The notes: a model not told the origin generated them from the letters alone. DNA of 33,078 nucleotides from Coptodactyla brooksi (GCA_033557675.1 JAWQRM010000063.1:1-33078); one strand, 5' to 3'; positions 19,165-29,685 are shown, counted from the first letter of the stretch. Translations and numbers: made by a program.

Positions 19165-19589
19165 CAAAACATAATTTTTGTTATTTTGTCAATGTAAGAA
19201 CGAATACGTCATATTCCATATTTTGACACTTCGCTCGTTTGACGTTTGATTGATAAAAGTCAACTTACGATTAAATGTAATGACAATTATTACCATGATT
19301 TTTATATGTCCAAATTGCCACCAAAAAGAAACAATTGCTTACACGACTTTGTCTCTAAACAAATTTCTGTCGCACGCCAATATAAAACATCATATTTGAC
19401 AATATTTATTAATGTTACAGAATCTGTTATCAAGTCCAGAAAATTTTATTGGTCCTAGGTAACCATAATCAAGCCATTTATCAATTGTGATAGTGTAAGA
19501 CAACAGAAATCAATCCAAACAAAACTGATATGATTGAATACGACAGCTGCAAGTATAACAGAAAAACCTAAAATCGGGTTACTTTCATC

Positions 19590-20085
19590 GGCATCTGGAG
19601 ATGTTATAAAAATACCCCAAATATTGTATTGTATAGTAATGGATCCAAAACAGAAGAAAAGGTTGGAATAACAAGTCTAGGCTCGAACTATCAAAAGATC
19701 TGGGTTACACACCAACCATCTTTCAGGCAGAAATGCACGTCACTATATGCGCCCAAGAATTTATCTGCATGAACTCTCAAAGGGCCAAAATATGGGTATG
19801 TTCAGACAGCCAGACAACTTTAATGGCACTCAAATGATTTACCTATTGCTCTAAATTTGTCTGGGACTGTACACAATCTCTAAACCAAGTGCCCAATAAT
19901 AGTAAAGCTGTCCATAAAGCATGGAGGGATAATGCAAGGTAATGCAATTGCTGATAATCTTACAAGAGAAGATTCTAAGGCTTTGCTTTAAGAACCTGAA
20001 CCATGGTGTAACATAATGATACAGCACTTGAATGTCTCTTTCCTTGACTGGTTGAAGTTTGAGAATTGCTTTGCTTTATACTCTT
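19590..20085 (+). mobile_element. LINE RNase H domain remnant
   Basis: Plus-strand frames give, in order, an SDGSKT-like first motif (about 19640; the usual start of retrotransposon RNase H), FQAEMHVTICAQEF (about 19723), AKIWVCSDSQTTLMALK (about 19787-19837) and AIADNLTREDSKAL (about 19948-19990). These correspond to the four acidic motifs of an RNase H domain from I- or Jockey-type LINEs. Frameshifts separate them. Confidence 0.7.
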
Positions 20086-20210
20086 AAAAAACGTGTGATA
20101 TAATTAACAAATAATAGGTATTTGCATCCAGAAATTTGAATCTCATACTAAGCCTTTCTTTAACACCAAATTTAGATATTATGTTTCGTGCGTTTTATTG
20201 TTATTGGACA

Positions 20211-20530
20211 GGGTAGGGTGCACCCCGATGATTCGGAATCATATAGCAATGGTCGGAAATGTTTTTCTGACGCAGTAGATGGCGCTAATGCGGATTGTAG
20301 TGGGTCAGCATTGTCGATTTTTTTGATTTTTTTTCATCCACCAACTTCAAAACTTCGAACATTATCATTGACCCGTGTTACTTTTGTTCATATATATTTA
20401 TTATTAAAGCGAATATTGACTTATCTGGCGTTTTTTTAAATTTCTGATGTTTCTGTGTTACTGCGTCAGAAAAGTATTTCCAACCCTGCATTGCTATATG
20501 ATTTCGAGTCGTCGGGGTGCACCCTACCCC
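20211..20530. repeat. MITE with about 70-bp terminal inverted repeats
   Basis: Arms 20211-20277 and 20459-20530 are inverted copies, both beginning gggtagggtgcaccccga from the outside and ending tttctgacgcagta at the inside, with few differences. The 180-bp centre is not recognised. Reading frames at 20188-20439 and 20378-20563 arise from the arms. Confidence 0.75.
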
Positions 20531-21136
20531 TCCTGCAAGTTCTGAAACGTTGTGCTGAGACATCCGGTATATTCTCTACTTGTAGGTTGTATGTATTTCG
20601 TGGTTTCCTTGAAATATATATATAAAGGTAACTTTTATTTGTATTTTGACATTATAACATGAAAAATCCCTACATGAAAATATACTATTTCTAATTTCTG
20701 ATAGTTTGTCTCAAATGAAGTTATTTTACGTTAAGGTATAAAATAGTAATAGTTTTAACAGTTAATAAAAGTTAACTATGGATGAAAATTAATTGATAAT
20801 TACTTTTGAGAGTTGATGTACATACATAAAGTATCAGATTGTTGCAAAAGTAGTTTCCTTTTTCGCTTACACGAAATAAAACATGATTATTACATAACAG
20901 ATGATATACTTAAGCAAAATATATCATTAAAATAAAAAATTATACATTTTTTATTATATTCAATAACATTTTGTCATTTTTCTGTAACTTCACGGTTCAA
21001 TGCTGGTAGAACATTTGGTCCTTATCAGCAAAAAACTGAAGCAAGTACGATTTCATATCATCATCGTTATTGAAAGTTTCACCATTCAAGGAGTCTTGCA
21101 AAGATTGAAGTGAATGAATTGTGGATTTGGAACCTT

Positions 21137-21296
21137 TGATTTTGTAACAATTTTGTCAATGGTTATCGCTTAACCAAACACCGAGACACCTTTATTTCTG
21201 GTGACTCCCGACGATGCAAACTTTGTCGGCGAAACATGCGTCAAGCAGTTTATTTCTTGTTTTGGTTAAGTGGTAACCATTGACGAAATCAAAATA
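21137..21296. repeat. Palindromic insert inside the mariner remnant
   Basis: Arms near 21155-21179 (gtcaatggttatcgcttaac...) and 21261-21285 (...ttaagtggtaaccattgac) are inverted copies about 25 bp long, with further partial pairing outside. The insert separates two parts of the mariner reading frame, so it arrived later. The centre contains a hammerhead-like core, described separately. Confidence 0.7.
21198..21242 (+). ncRNA. Candidate hammerhead ribozyme core
   Basis: Read on the plus strand: CTGGTGA (21198-21204; consensus CUGANGA, one base off), a stem of 5 bp (CCGAC 21208-21212 with GTCGG 21225-21229), then GAAAC (21231-21235), ATGC, and GTC (21240-21242). GAA-AC-AUGC-GU-C gives a two-base-pair stem III closed by a tetraloop and a GUC cleavage triplet, the compact form known from Penelope-like and other retroelements. 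The long inverted arms around it would extend stem I. The base change in the first core box and unpaired bases next to stem II argue for loss of activity or a chance match. Confidence 0.45.
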
Positions 21297-21400
21297 AATG
21301 GTAATCTGATGGTGCAAAGTCAGGGGTATATGGTGGACATGACGTCACTCCCCAACCAAGCTCCAATAATTTGCCAATTTAGGACTTTTTCTTTATTGCA

Positions 21401-21799
21401 TCATTTAATTTTACTAGTTATTTACAGTATAAATCTAAATTAAGCATTTGGTTCCTTGAAAATCGCTCAAAATATACAGCACATTTAAAATTTGAAAAAA
21501 TTCACGAGCATGATGTTTTTATGCAATTCAATTTTCAATATGAGTAATGCTAGTTTGTCACATTTGCTTCACTATCTTCTTCGATTGATGTTATTGACAT
21601 TTGATAAACCAATTCTGACAACTCGTTCTGTTATGACATCAACATCAAAACTTCACGTATCTCTTTATGAGCATCACCAGCTTTCTTGCCTTTACGAAAA
21701 TAAAACAGCAAAATATGATGAAAATGCTCATTTTTGCTCTTCATGTTAAACTCAACATCAAACTAAGGCTTGTAAATATAATTACACACAAGTTACTTC
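21401..21799. other. No gene recognised
   Basis: AT-rich sequence; an 85-codon plus-strand reading frame at 21492-21749 matches no family I know. Confidence 0.4.
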
Positions 21800-23310
21800 C
21801 AAAAAAATTTAAAAGTAATTGCTAGAAAATGCCAACAGAAATAAATCATTTTATTAATGCCAGATATTCGAAATATTACCAAAGCCGTCTATTTGAAAAA
21901 AATAGACATTACATTTGCAGCATTCTGATATGTACCAATTGGACATTTTTGCTTTAAATCATAATTTTCTTGTCTGTCCTTATGGGTACTTATCTGTCTA
22001 TATGTTTCTTGGAGAACTAATTGAGTTCTGCAAATATTAATAATTACATTGATTTCAATTTCCTGTCAGTTAATAAAAATAGCTATCAATATATTTTAAT
22101 GATACTTTAATGCTTTCATATATGACTCTTATTTGTAAAATGTCCTCAACATATTCTTCAAATGTCTATACAATAGTGTTTTATATTCACTTAAATTTAG
22201 TGTCGTCACAAAGTTTTTCAAATTAGGAAAAGTCTGTAGGTTTGTATTCGAAACAGTATTATTTACTTTGACATTTTTTACAAACTTAAATTTAAGTCAT
22301 TGAATCGATTGAAAATATCTAATAAGTACACTAGTGTTGTGAACCACAGGTCATCTATCGTGTAATTCAAAATGTCTCCATCAGGAACGACTGCACATCA
22401 GTACGTAGCTAAAATAACCTGCTTAGTATTTTTCGTCGAGAAAATTATCTCATGTCCGGGTATAATGCAATATTTTGCAACCAACTTATTTTGGTTGCAA
22501 CACTTCCGCATTTTCCTGTCATAGCACGCTGACATTCCGCTCTATCAGAACAAAAACTAATGAATTGCTACCAGTTCAGTCTATTTTGTACGAAGAAGTC
22601 ATTCAGCTTTTTAAGTATTTCATCCGCGATAGTTTGAGTCGATAGCACCTCACAAAATAAATGATAATCTTTAATTCTAGTTTAAAGTACACACCATAAG
22701 TTGAGCATAGTTGTTACATGTGTGTTCTCATCGAGTTGTACAGCAAAAAAAACTCACTATTTTTTACCTAAGTTATTAAGTTTTCATTGATGTTTAATGT
22801 CAACCTTTCAATCCTATGGAGTACGGTATCGCAGCGGTATAGTAACAAGTTGTTTAGCAATCGGTTCACACAGCAGACAAGTCACCATAACTTTTGCTGC
22901 AGGTACTAACAGCTTTTCACCGATATACTCTGCTATTATTAAGCTCACTCTGAAAAAGATAATTCCACTACTCTTTGAGTATTGTTGGTAAACATAATTT
23001 TCTTTGTGCCTTTTATCTCAGTCAGTTTTTGAATGAAATAATTCTTAAGTTTGTTTTCTAACATTGAATGTTTCGTGCTAAGGAGGTGTTCCATGGTTTA
23101 GTTTGAAAGAATTTCAAAGTAAATCACACATTGAAGCCTTACCTCACTGCTTATATCCATCATTGTAAATCTAATATTAATGTACTCGGGATCATCTTTT
23201 CTTACATCTTTTCAACGAATTTTCTTATACCACTCACCGTACATTCTGATTCAGAACTAGAGTTTGATGGTGCAGGATTTTTTACAGATTTTTCTGTCAG
23301 ATGTTTATTT
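21800..23310 (-). mobile_element. hAT transposase remnant (SCAND3/ZBED5-like)
   Basis: Heavily broken minus-strand frames keep the order of this family: a region like ELNNSRVY (about 22950), then IGLKGLTLNINENLI (about 22810-22770), NSEFF...NNYAQLMVYTL (about 22760-22690), and near the C-terminus a DLWFTTLVYLLDIFNRFNDL then NLSL block (about 22350-22280). The last matches the LAYLADIFDKLNELN motif of SCAND3/ZBED5-type hAT proteins. Ends and target duplication were not found. Confidence 0.6.
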
Positions 23311-24607
23311 TCAGTACAATAATTATGAATAATAGATACTCTATAGATACTACTATAGGTCTCTGCATGGTAACGTTCAAAATATCTGAAAAATTCGGAT
23401 AAAAATCTTTAAATATATAACAAAATTAAGTATAGAATCCAATACATATATACTACGTCATCAGAGAGGCGCAGAATGATACAGCCTTACTGTGTCATTC
23501 TCCAATGTTTAGTGGAGGAGTTACAGTGGTGCTTAATCATACATATTCATCCAGACATATTTCCTCCATCCGGAGGAAAAAGGGTGATAATTTTGCATAC
23601 CCATAGTGCAAATGGATCGATTAAAAAATATCAATAATATTACTTGCTATTCCTGAATGTTAAACCATAAATCAATAATATCAACAAAAAAAGCAGATTA
23701 TTTTTATTAATGTTAGATAAAGAAGCCAATAAGGCAAGTCATACAGTTTTGTGGTTACTCTCAAAACTAATACATCTTAGACCCCACTGAACCGATTTAC
23801 AATGAATTGAAGAAACATTCGGAAAAATAATAATTTCCCTTACATGCGACATGGACATAAACGTGATGAAGTACACACTGGAATTAAAAAAATGTTTATC
23901 CACTTGGATGATACGGATTTTGAATCAGAAAATAGTACTTGCACCAGTAATTGTGCATGTAGTATATTCTATGCTATTCATAATCTACTTATATGTAGTA
24001 AACAGGTTCGGTAGATATATTTTGTGAGCAGCCAACTACTGCCCTTGAGAATGTATGACATATACTTTCCTCATATTTACCATGTTTTTTGTGTGTATTT
24101 TTACTTAACACGATTAATATTATTTTTTATTTGCTATTATTATAGAAAACTTAAAAGTATCTGAATTACAATGAATAAACACCAAGTATTTTAAGTACAG
24201 TCTAAATGTCAGTAGCCTCCTCTTCTTTGACACTTTATATTTATAAGAGGGATCTTTATTGCCGCTAACTCATAAGTAGTAAAATTCACTTTCAAATGAG
24301 ACTATATATCTGAGAAAGTTAACTAGAAATAAGGACAATTTACAAAAGGTACATCATCAAATTGTCTTAAGGTTATTTTGTGTTTATCACTTATTTATAT
24401 TGTTTTATGTAACTTATATTGTTATTACATTTTGTTTTTTAGATGTTTTGTAAATTTCAATGTTTGTTATAGAAACAAAAACATAACTTTATTAAAAAAA
24501 GTGTGATAGTTTTATCAAAATTTAGCATTACATCATATACTTAGGTCTTGGAATTGTAAAAAATAGAAAAATGAATAAATAAAAATAAAAGATGTTATGT
24601 GAAAAAC
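23311..24607. other. Spacer downstream of the nucleoplasmin-like gene
   Basis: AT-rich. A small hairpin lies at about 23473-23502 (agaatgatacag...ctgtgtcattct). I recognise no gene or transposon. A reading frame at 24533-24769 on the minus strand overlaps the likely 3' UTR and is not coding-like. Confidence 0.4.
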
Positions 24608-24613
24608 TTTATT
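24608..24613 (-). terminator. Likely polyadenylation signal of the nucleoplasmin-like gene
   Basis: AATAAA on the minus strand about 470 bp after the stop codon at 25087-25085. A second AATAAA lies near 24485. The true site needs transcript data. Confidence 0.4.
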
Positions 24614-25084
24614 TTTAATACTGATGAACATAATTTTTATTCTTGAAAGACAGGTCCGATATATACGCAGCTTACACCCGGAGTTAAATACAAAAATAAA
24701 AGAGTCAGATCTATAAAAAGAATCGTTTAATGAGATTTGTTGGTATTTACAAAGCAACCAGAACTGCAAATAAATACAAATTGAGAAACATTACAAACGG
24801 TAAACTTACATATGGAGTAGGTGTGTTATGAATAATCGGAAACGAGAAACACAAAGGAAAAATAAAAAGAACTGTTGTTGGAACGTTAAGAACGAAAAAT
24901 TAACTGTTACTAATATGTATGTCCGGAAGCGAAGTCTCTTGTCTCCTTCCTACCTTGGAAAGCGGAACAAACGCGGCATCGTTTATGACAATAATTGTTT
25001 GTAAAAAAGAACAAGTCCTAACTTAACGTGTGGAACTAAACTCTACATTAATATGTTAAGATGAACTTCAACGAGCGCGTTTGT

Positions 25085-25192
25085 TTACTTTTTGCCCTTG
25101 TTGTTCTTCGTCGCCGCGCCTTTGCCTTTGGCGTTGTTAGTCGTCTTCGCCTTTTTGCTTTTCGGCGCCTCGTCCTCCTCTTCATCCTCTTC
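25085..25192 (-). CDS. Nlp: Nlp last exon (acidic and basic tail)
   Basis: Acceptor TTGTTTTAG; 35 codons plus TAA. Acidic residues come first, then a lysine- and alanine-rich basic tail ending NNKGKK. The exon is GC-rich against an AT-rich background. Confidence 0.92.
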   Translation of the reverse strand, partial: EEDEEEDEAPKSKKAKTTNNAKGKGAATKNNKGKK

Positions 25193-26262
25193 CTAAAACA
25201 ATCAATAGACAATTAGCTAGGCCAAGAGATGTCATAATCATCAAAATCGCACCTTCATCTCTTCAATTGGGGACAACGTTCTTTTTCGTTTTGACACGTT
25301 CCCATCCTAAAAGGGTGCAATTTTGAATTTTAGGCCAAAGACAAATTTTTAATAATTATCAAGTAACTGTGCTGCACTTCGTTAAAGATATACTTATAAT
25401 CATCTTAAACCAGTAGTGAAATGCAATTATACAGATTTTTCGAATGTGAGAAACAATACATGATTTTCTGAAGAGTATTATGACATCCTCGCACAGCTCA
25501 GTGGTTAAAGCGCCACAAGTTATATTCTTGTTTTAATAAGTAAAAAGATCTGGGCAAAACATCCACGGAAAACCATCAAATCATAATTTGTTGGGTTTCG
25601 CTAAAATACGTCACTACTTTTGTCATGCTTGTCGCAAATTGCGAATTGTACTCAAATTCTCAATTTTGAACATGAATTCTCCAGAATTTGAAGAATTAGA
25701 TTCTTCTATCTTATAACAGAGACTTTTTATGTATACAAATTTAGAAAACCTTATTCAAAACATATTCCCTTTCCTTTCCAACTCTAATAATCGCAGTGAG
25801 CTTAAATACATCTGATCTTGGTCCATTCTCTTATTACCCGTGTGATAAAAAAAATAGAAATGCTTACCACCCCTTCTTCGCCCTCCTCCTCGTCGAGCAT
25901 GTCCTCCTCAAGTTCATCCATCTCGTCAAATTCCTCGATAGGCCCGCCAATCAGGTGGTGACCGATAATATGCACGGGGCCTGAGCCCTGGATCAGACTG
26001 AACGTGACTGGTGGGTCAGGGAACGAGAGGTCTAAGAGCACTTGGTTGTTGGGGCCGCCGGCCTTGAGCGTTGCGACCGGTACTTTGATCGACTCCTTCC
26101 ACGTCATCGCCTCCACCTGTATGACGTTCACTTCACCTTCCTTCGCCTCCGGCCCGAGCAGCGCCTGCTTAATTATCAGTTTGTGGCCGCCTTGGTAGTC
26201 CTCGGGTACCTTCGCCTCTGGGTCCCACACCTCGCTTGCCTTTGCTCCTTCCAGGGTTAATG
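25085..26262 (-). CDS. Nlp: Nucleoplasmin-like histone chaperone (Nlp family), last two coding exons
   Basis: Join, in coding order: 26262-25868, 25192-25085; 166 codons plus TAA, phase 0 at the junction. Known role: nucleoplasmins form pentamers that bind histones and act in chromatin assembly and, in insect eggs, sperm chromatin decondensation. Seen here: LTLEGAKASEVWDPE, then GGHKLIIKQALLGPEAKEGE, KVPVATLKAGGPNNQVLLDL and PPVTFSLIQGSGPVHIIGHH, the beta-barrel core in the correct order. An acidic tract follows (MDELEEDMLDEEEGEE) and continues in the last exon (EEDEEEDEAP). The end is a lysine-rich tail (KSKKAKTTNNAKGKGAATKN), a probable nuclear localisation signal. The first exon begins mid-codon (acceptor TTTCTGGTAG|CA), so a short upstream exon with the ATG and about six to eight residues is missing and was not found in this window. 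Confidence 0.92.
25485..25560 (+). repeat. Possible tRNA-derived SINE fragment
   Basis: In the Nlp intron, acagctcagtggttaaagcg resembles the A box of a tRNA promoter (TRGCnnAGYnGG). No convincing B box follows, so it is at most a decayed SINE head. Confidence 0.25.
25868..26262 (-). CDS. Nlp: Nlp penultimate coding exon (core domain)
   Basis: Acceptor TTGTTTCTGGTAG, then CA completing a codon split after its first base, then 131 codons to GAAGGGGTG and the donor GTAAGC. High GC compared with the introns. It holds nearly all of the nucleoplasmin core and the first acidic tract. Confidence 0.93.
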
Positions 26263-26468
26263 CTACCAGAAACAATAAGAGAATGCATTTTTTAAGCTTT
26301 TGTGCACACAGCTAGGAGAAATGGCATATCACTCATCGTTAAAAAAAAAATATTGTAATTGACTGCCCAAAAGAATATGAGAACGAGAAATAATTCCCAG
26401 ATAATAGAAGAAATAATCATCAAACTTGAGATTCAACTGACTGTCCAACAACACTAACATGCACGGCC

Positions 26469-26534
26469 AGTAAAATATTTACCAAGATAATACTCGGAAG
26501 ACTTTCTGAGTATTATCTTGGTAAATATTTTACT
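26469..26534. repeat. Perfect 27-bp hairpin
   Basis: Arms 26469-26495 and 26508-26534 are perfect reverse complements (agtaaaatatttaccaagat...) around a 12-nt loop. It lies directly next to the Penelope-like segment. It may belong to the element's insertion structure or be an unrelated small palindrome. Confidence 0.8.
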
Positions 26535-26536
26535 TA

Positions 26537-27171
26537 GTTTTTCGGGCTATAGGGCCGTGTTCGATAGGAACTTTTTATTCCAAACGTTTTGGTCTTCGTC
26601 TACGGAAGACATCATCAGTGAAATTGGTTTATATCTCTTTTTGATCTTCTCAGTTGTTGATCGTTTAATGGAATGTTGATTGACTGGTTGACAGACAATT
26701 GACGTGTGACATCACGTTGTGAAGTGTGACATTGATGGGTTTTTATCTGTTTGAGGATACAAAAGTCCCATCAACAATGATCCACCAACCACTACGCGCG
26801 ATTAAACATCGAAGCAATAGAAATTTACAAAAACCAACCTAACTTCAATAAAAAAGAAGAATCAGGTACTTTGCATAGAATATGACATCCAGTTATTAAT
26901 AACACTAGAAGTAAACCGATAAAATTAAAAACTGGAAGCTTACTGGCTCCTTCCAACACTTGCTCCCCTAAAAACCCATCAACTGATGTTAGAGATCAAT
27001 TGTCTGTCAACCAACATTGCATCAAACGATCAACACCTGAGAAAATCAAAAAGAAATATAAACCAATTTCACTGATGTCTACCGTAGACGAAGACGAAAC
27101 ATTTGGAATAAAAAGTTTCTATCAAACACAGCCCTACAGTCCGAAAAACATAAATACTCATTGTAATTGAA
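26537..27171 (+). mobile_element. Penelope-like element 3' end with an inverted terminal segment
   Basis: From 26811 one plus-strand frame runs to TGA at 27169-27171 with a single internal stop (TGA at 26868 in place of an expected Trp). It begins EAIEIYKNQPNFNKKEES then LHRI*HPVINN, the C-terminal end that follows the GIY-YIG nuclease in Penelope-like elements. The last 185 bp (26965-27149) recur inverted at 26537-26746, both ending in the cggactgtagggc/cgggctatagggc block. Inverted partial copies of this kind (pseudo-LTRs) are typical of Penelope-like insertions. Both copies contain a ctgatg...gacgaaac-like stretch (27072-27100; reverse strand of 26581-26618), reminiscent of the hammerhead motifs known in these elements. 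The reverse transcriptase and nuclease core are absent. Confidence 0.75.
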
Positions 27172-27179
27172 GTCATTAT

Positions 27180-27560
27180 GAAGAAAACATTGACCAGGTC
27201 AGAGAAATCAAATACATAGGATCCTTAGTGCAGGAGAGGATAATGGCGTTTACAACTGAGATCCACAGCACAATTGGCCAAGCTGTAGTAGTCTTCGCTT
27301 TCCTAGATGTTCTTTTCTTCCTTTGAAAGAAAGATTCGCCAGCTCAGGATTAACAAAAAAAAGGCCTTATGAATATTTTGTACACTTTGACTATTGCAAA
27401 TAATAGAAATACGAAAAGTTGAGAATATAATGATGAAATGAAGATGGCAATGGCTAGAACGTACTTTGCAGATGGAAGAAAACTATTTCACTACACATGC
27501 ACTCAAGTACATGATCTTAAGCAAAAAAGAGGATTAGCAAAACCTAAAATGCCTAGAAAT
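27180..27560 (+). mobile_element. LINE reverse-transcriptase C-terminal remnant
   Basis: The plus frame near 27185-27300 reads NIDQVREIKYIGSLVQE followed by TTEIHSTIGQA, the 'VxEFKYLGS' motif after the palm and the following helix of insect LINE reverse transcriptases. The rest has too many stops to read. Confidence 0.55.
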
Positions 27561-28530
27561 ATACTGTAAACAGAGAATTTTTGAAGATTATAGAACAGAT
27601 TTTTTTCATTAGTTTCACATAAATTGCTAAAAATTTTAAAATATGGCTGCTCTGTGTTTCACAGCTTACAAATGGCGCCCTATCTAAAATTCTAGTTAAG
27701 TCCTTTTCGTATGTTTTATAACTACTAATTTAACCACGCATTGTTATTAGTTATCAAAATGAAATTTGATCAAAAGAACCAGAGTAGCCATGAAAATAAA
27801 TCATATTTTTTAATTATTTTTGCAGAAGCCTTGAAAGATTACAAAATCGATTTTTCTTCAGTATTACATTTAAAAATTGAAAAAGCAATAATTATGCAGA
27901 AATATGCACCCTGACAATTATATTACCAAACTTGATTATTTAATCTAATTTAAGGGTCAAAAAATGAGTCAAATTTCGTTGTCACGCAATTTAAAAAGAG
28001 TTAAAATATTTCACTATAATTTTATCCTAATCAAAATGTTTGTAGAAATGTATATCTAAATACGTGGTACAAACATAATGATGATTAATAAATAGTTCGT
28101 TTTAAATTGATAATTTATTTATACTTTTTAAGCACAAGAATTTCATTTATTTTTATTATCATTTTGGAAATATATTGAAATGATAATAAAATCAGATAGC
28201 AATAAACACAAGTAATAACATTATATTTTTTACTTTTAAGCCGGAAATTTATTTTATTCTTCTGCTTGTAGCATTAACAAATTAAAACATATTGCTTCAG
28301 ACTGCATCCCAAACCAGCATGTTCTTTAATGCAACATCTCTTAGAACGTAACAAGATAAAAACAAGTGAAATAATGTTATAATTCTATTTCATCTACCAA
28401 AAGTAGTCATATTTTAGAACTATCACATAACCAAACGGCGAAATTAATTAAAACGTGCAATTTTATTATGCATGCATCATTAAAATTACAAGCGGCATAA
28501 AAACCAAAATTGTGTATTTGTATACATATA
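27561..28530. other. AT-rich stretch, nothing recognised
   Basis: Mostly A and T with no long reading frames and no visible repeat ends. Confidence 0.5.
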
Positions 28531-29600
28531 CAGTGTACTCTCTCCTAGACGATTTTACATCTTTCGGCAATAACAGATCAGGGTTTTCTCGCCCTCGGAA
28601 TCGAAATCTGTTTCAGTTATAAAGGAATTCGAATGTTTAAGCCATTTTTCTAAAACAATTTTGCTTCTGTGCTTCCTGAATAAAGTAAAGAGCATCTGGT
28701 ACTGTAAGATTGTATCAATTTCTCTAAAGAAGTAACGAACTCCAGCTTCGACATGATATGTTTCCAAATTGCGGATCTATACCAGGTCTTAATATTTTGA
28801 ATGATGCCATGGTCTGGTGGCTGACAAAAAGCGGTGGTGCATGGATGCAGAAAAAGTATCTTCATGTTATTTAATTTTAAATCACATGGGTGGGATGCCT
28901 GATTATTTAATAAAAACAATATTTTACCTTCGTCACGTTGCATTCTGGCATCGAATGTCAATAAAAGAATTGGTCATTATATCGCTTGCCATGCACGATT
29001 TTCTATTTAATCGCCAAGACACAAGTAACATCTTCAGATTAAGTTGTCGAAAGGAACGAGGTCTTGCAGCCTTACTTAAGAGTTTCTCAGAATCTCCGGC
29101 CGTATTAGCACAGCACAAAATAGTTAACCTTTCTTTAGCCATTTTACCATTTTACTAAGTTTTTACGGTAACACACGAAAAAATAATCCTGTCTCACAGA
29201 CTTTGTAAATGTCTTTTGGATTATAACCTGCTAATAAAGATGAAATTTGATCGGTAAACCGATAAAATTTGATGTCCAGATTGAGACTTGAACTTTCACC
29301 AGAAATTGTCCTAAAAATAATGTTGTGCCTCTTTTTAAATCGCTCTAACCAACCAGAAGTTGCATTAAAATTTTGATAGTTCAATTGTTCCATCAAAAAT
29401 ATTGGAATATTTTTTGCTCTTGCTTGTTCAGACCATTCCTACCTCACTTTGTCAATGTTGTATATCCTCGAATGAATGCCATATCCTTAAGAGTTCTTCC
29501 ATTTTGTTAATAATAGTTGACACCTGTATTTTCTCAATATTGAATTTACTGGAAGTCTTCAATATGATCTCTTTTATATTCTCTATTTAAATATTTATAT
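28531..29600 (-). mobile_element. Second pogo/Tigger-type transposase remnant (jerky/TIGD4-like)
   Basis: Minus-strand frames in order: ATSGWLERFKKRHNI and FRTISGES (CENP-B-type HTH, about 29360-29285); YNPKDIYKVCETGLFF (about 29230-29185; the Asp expected in DETG is Cys here, a lost catalytic residue); ERLTILCCAN (about 29130); KSCMASDI; FDARMQRDEGKILFLLNNQA with SHP (about 28955-28880; the Asp expected in LLLDNA is Asn); FLHPCTTAFCQPPDHGIIQN (about 28855-28790). Two of the three catalytic acids are therefore gone, and frames are shifted. It is a different lineage from the Tigger at 6415-9865. The left end may begin cagtgtactctctc at 28531; the right end is unclear. Confidence 0.8.
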
Positions 29601-29685
29601 TTAAATAGAGAATATAAATTTATATTTATATTCTCTCTATATTTATATTCTCTTATGCGGATACTTATGGTATCCGCATAAGAGA
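29576..29685. repeat. Cluster of three adjacent palindromes
   Basis: Three hairpins follow one another: 29576-29616 (atattctctatttaaatat and its inverse), 29607-29636 (agagaatataaat...atttatattctct, sharing an arm with the first) and 29649-29685 (tctcttatgcggatac, 5-nt loop, perfect 16-bp arms). The last resembles a transposon terminal repeat meeting its own inverse. Confidence 0.7.

Larger units (their letters stand above)
20836..21400 (-). mobile_element. Mariner (irritans-type) 3' part, interrupted by a hairpin insert
   Basis: Minus-strand frames on either side of the insert belong together: LLELGWGVTSCPPYTPDFAP then SDYH (about 21375-21303), and LQDSLNGETFNNDDDMKSYL then LQFFADKDQMFYQH (about 21105-21000). 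These are the last catalytic motif and C-terminus of a mariner transposase. The end near 20837 (ttgttgcaaaagtag) resembles the irritans-type terminal repeat. The N-terminal half is missing. Confidence 0.8.

Noticed and set aside
19112..19190. Alternative frame FDDEGFWYKQIIQ for coiled-coil exon 1
   Set aside because: It has an upstream in-frame stop without a start codon between, and its phase does not match exon 2.
18759..19226. 155-codon plus-strand reading frame
   Set aside because: It is antisense to exons 1 and 2 of the coiled-coil gene, whose splice sites and heptad pattern explain the open sequence.
25485..25560. tRNA gene
   Set aside because: Only an A-box-like stretch is visible; there is no B box, acceptor stem or anticodon arm.
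26004..26260. Plus-strand reading frames across the nucleoplasmin core exon
   Set aside because: Shadows of a GC-rich minus-strand exon with clear family resemblance.
26263..26336. ATG at 26336 on the minus strand (MSDMPFLLAV...) as the first exon of the nucleoplasmin-like gene
   Set aside because: No GT donor joins it in frame to the acceptor at 26262/26263; only a GC donor would, leaving an intron of about 50 bp, and the residues do not resemble a nucleoplasmin start.
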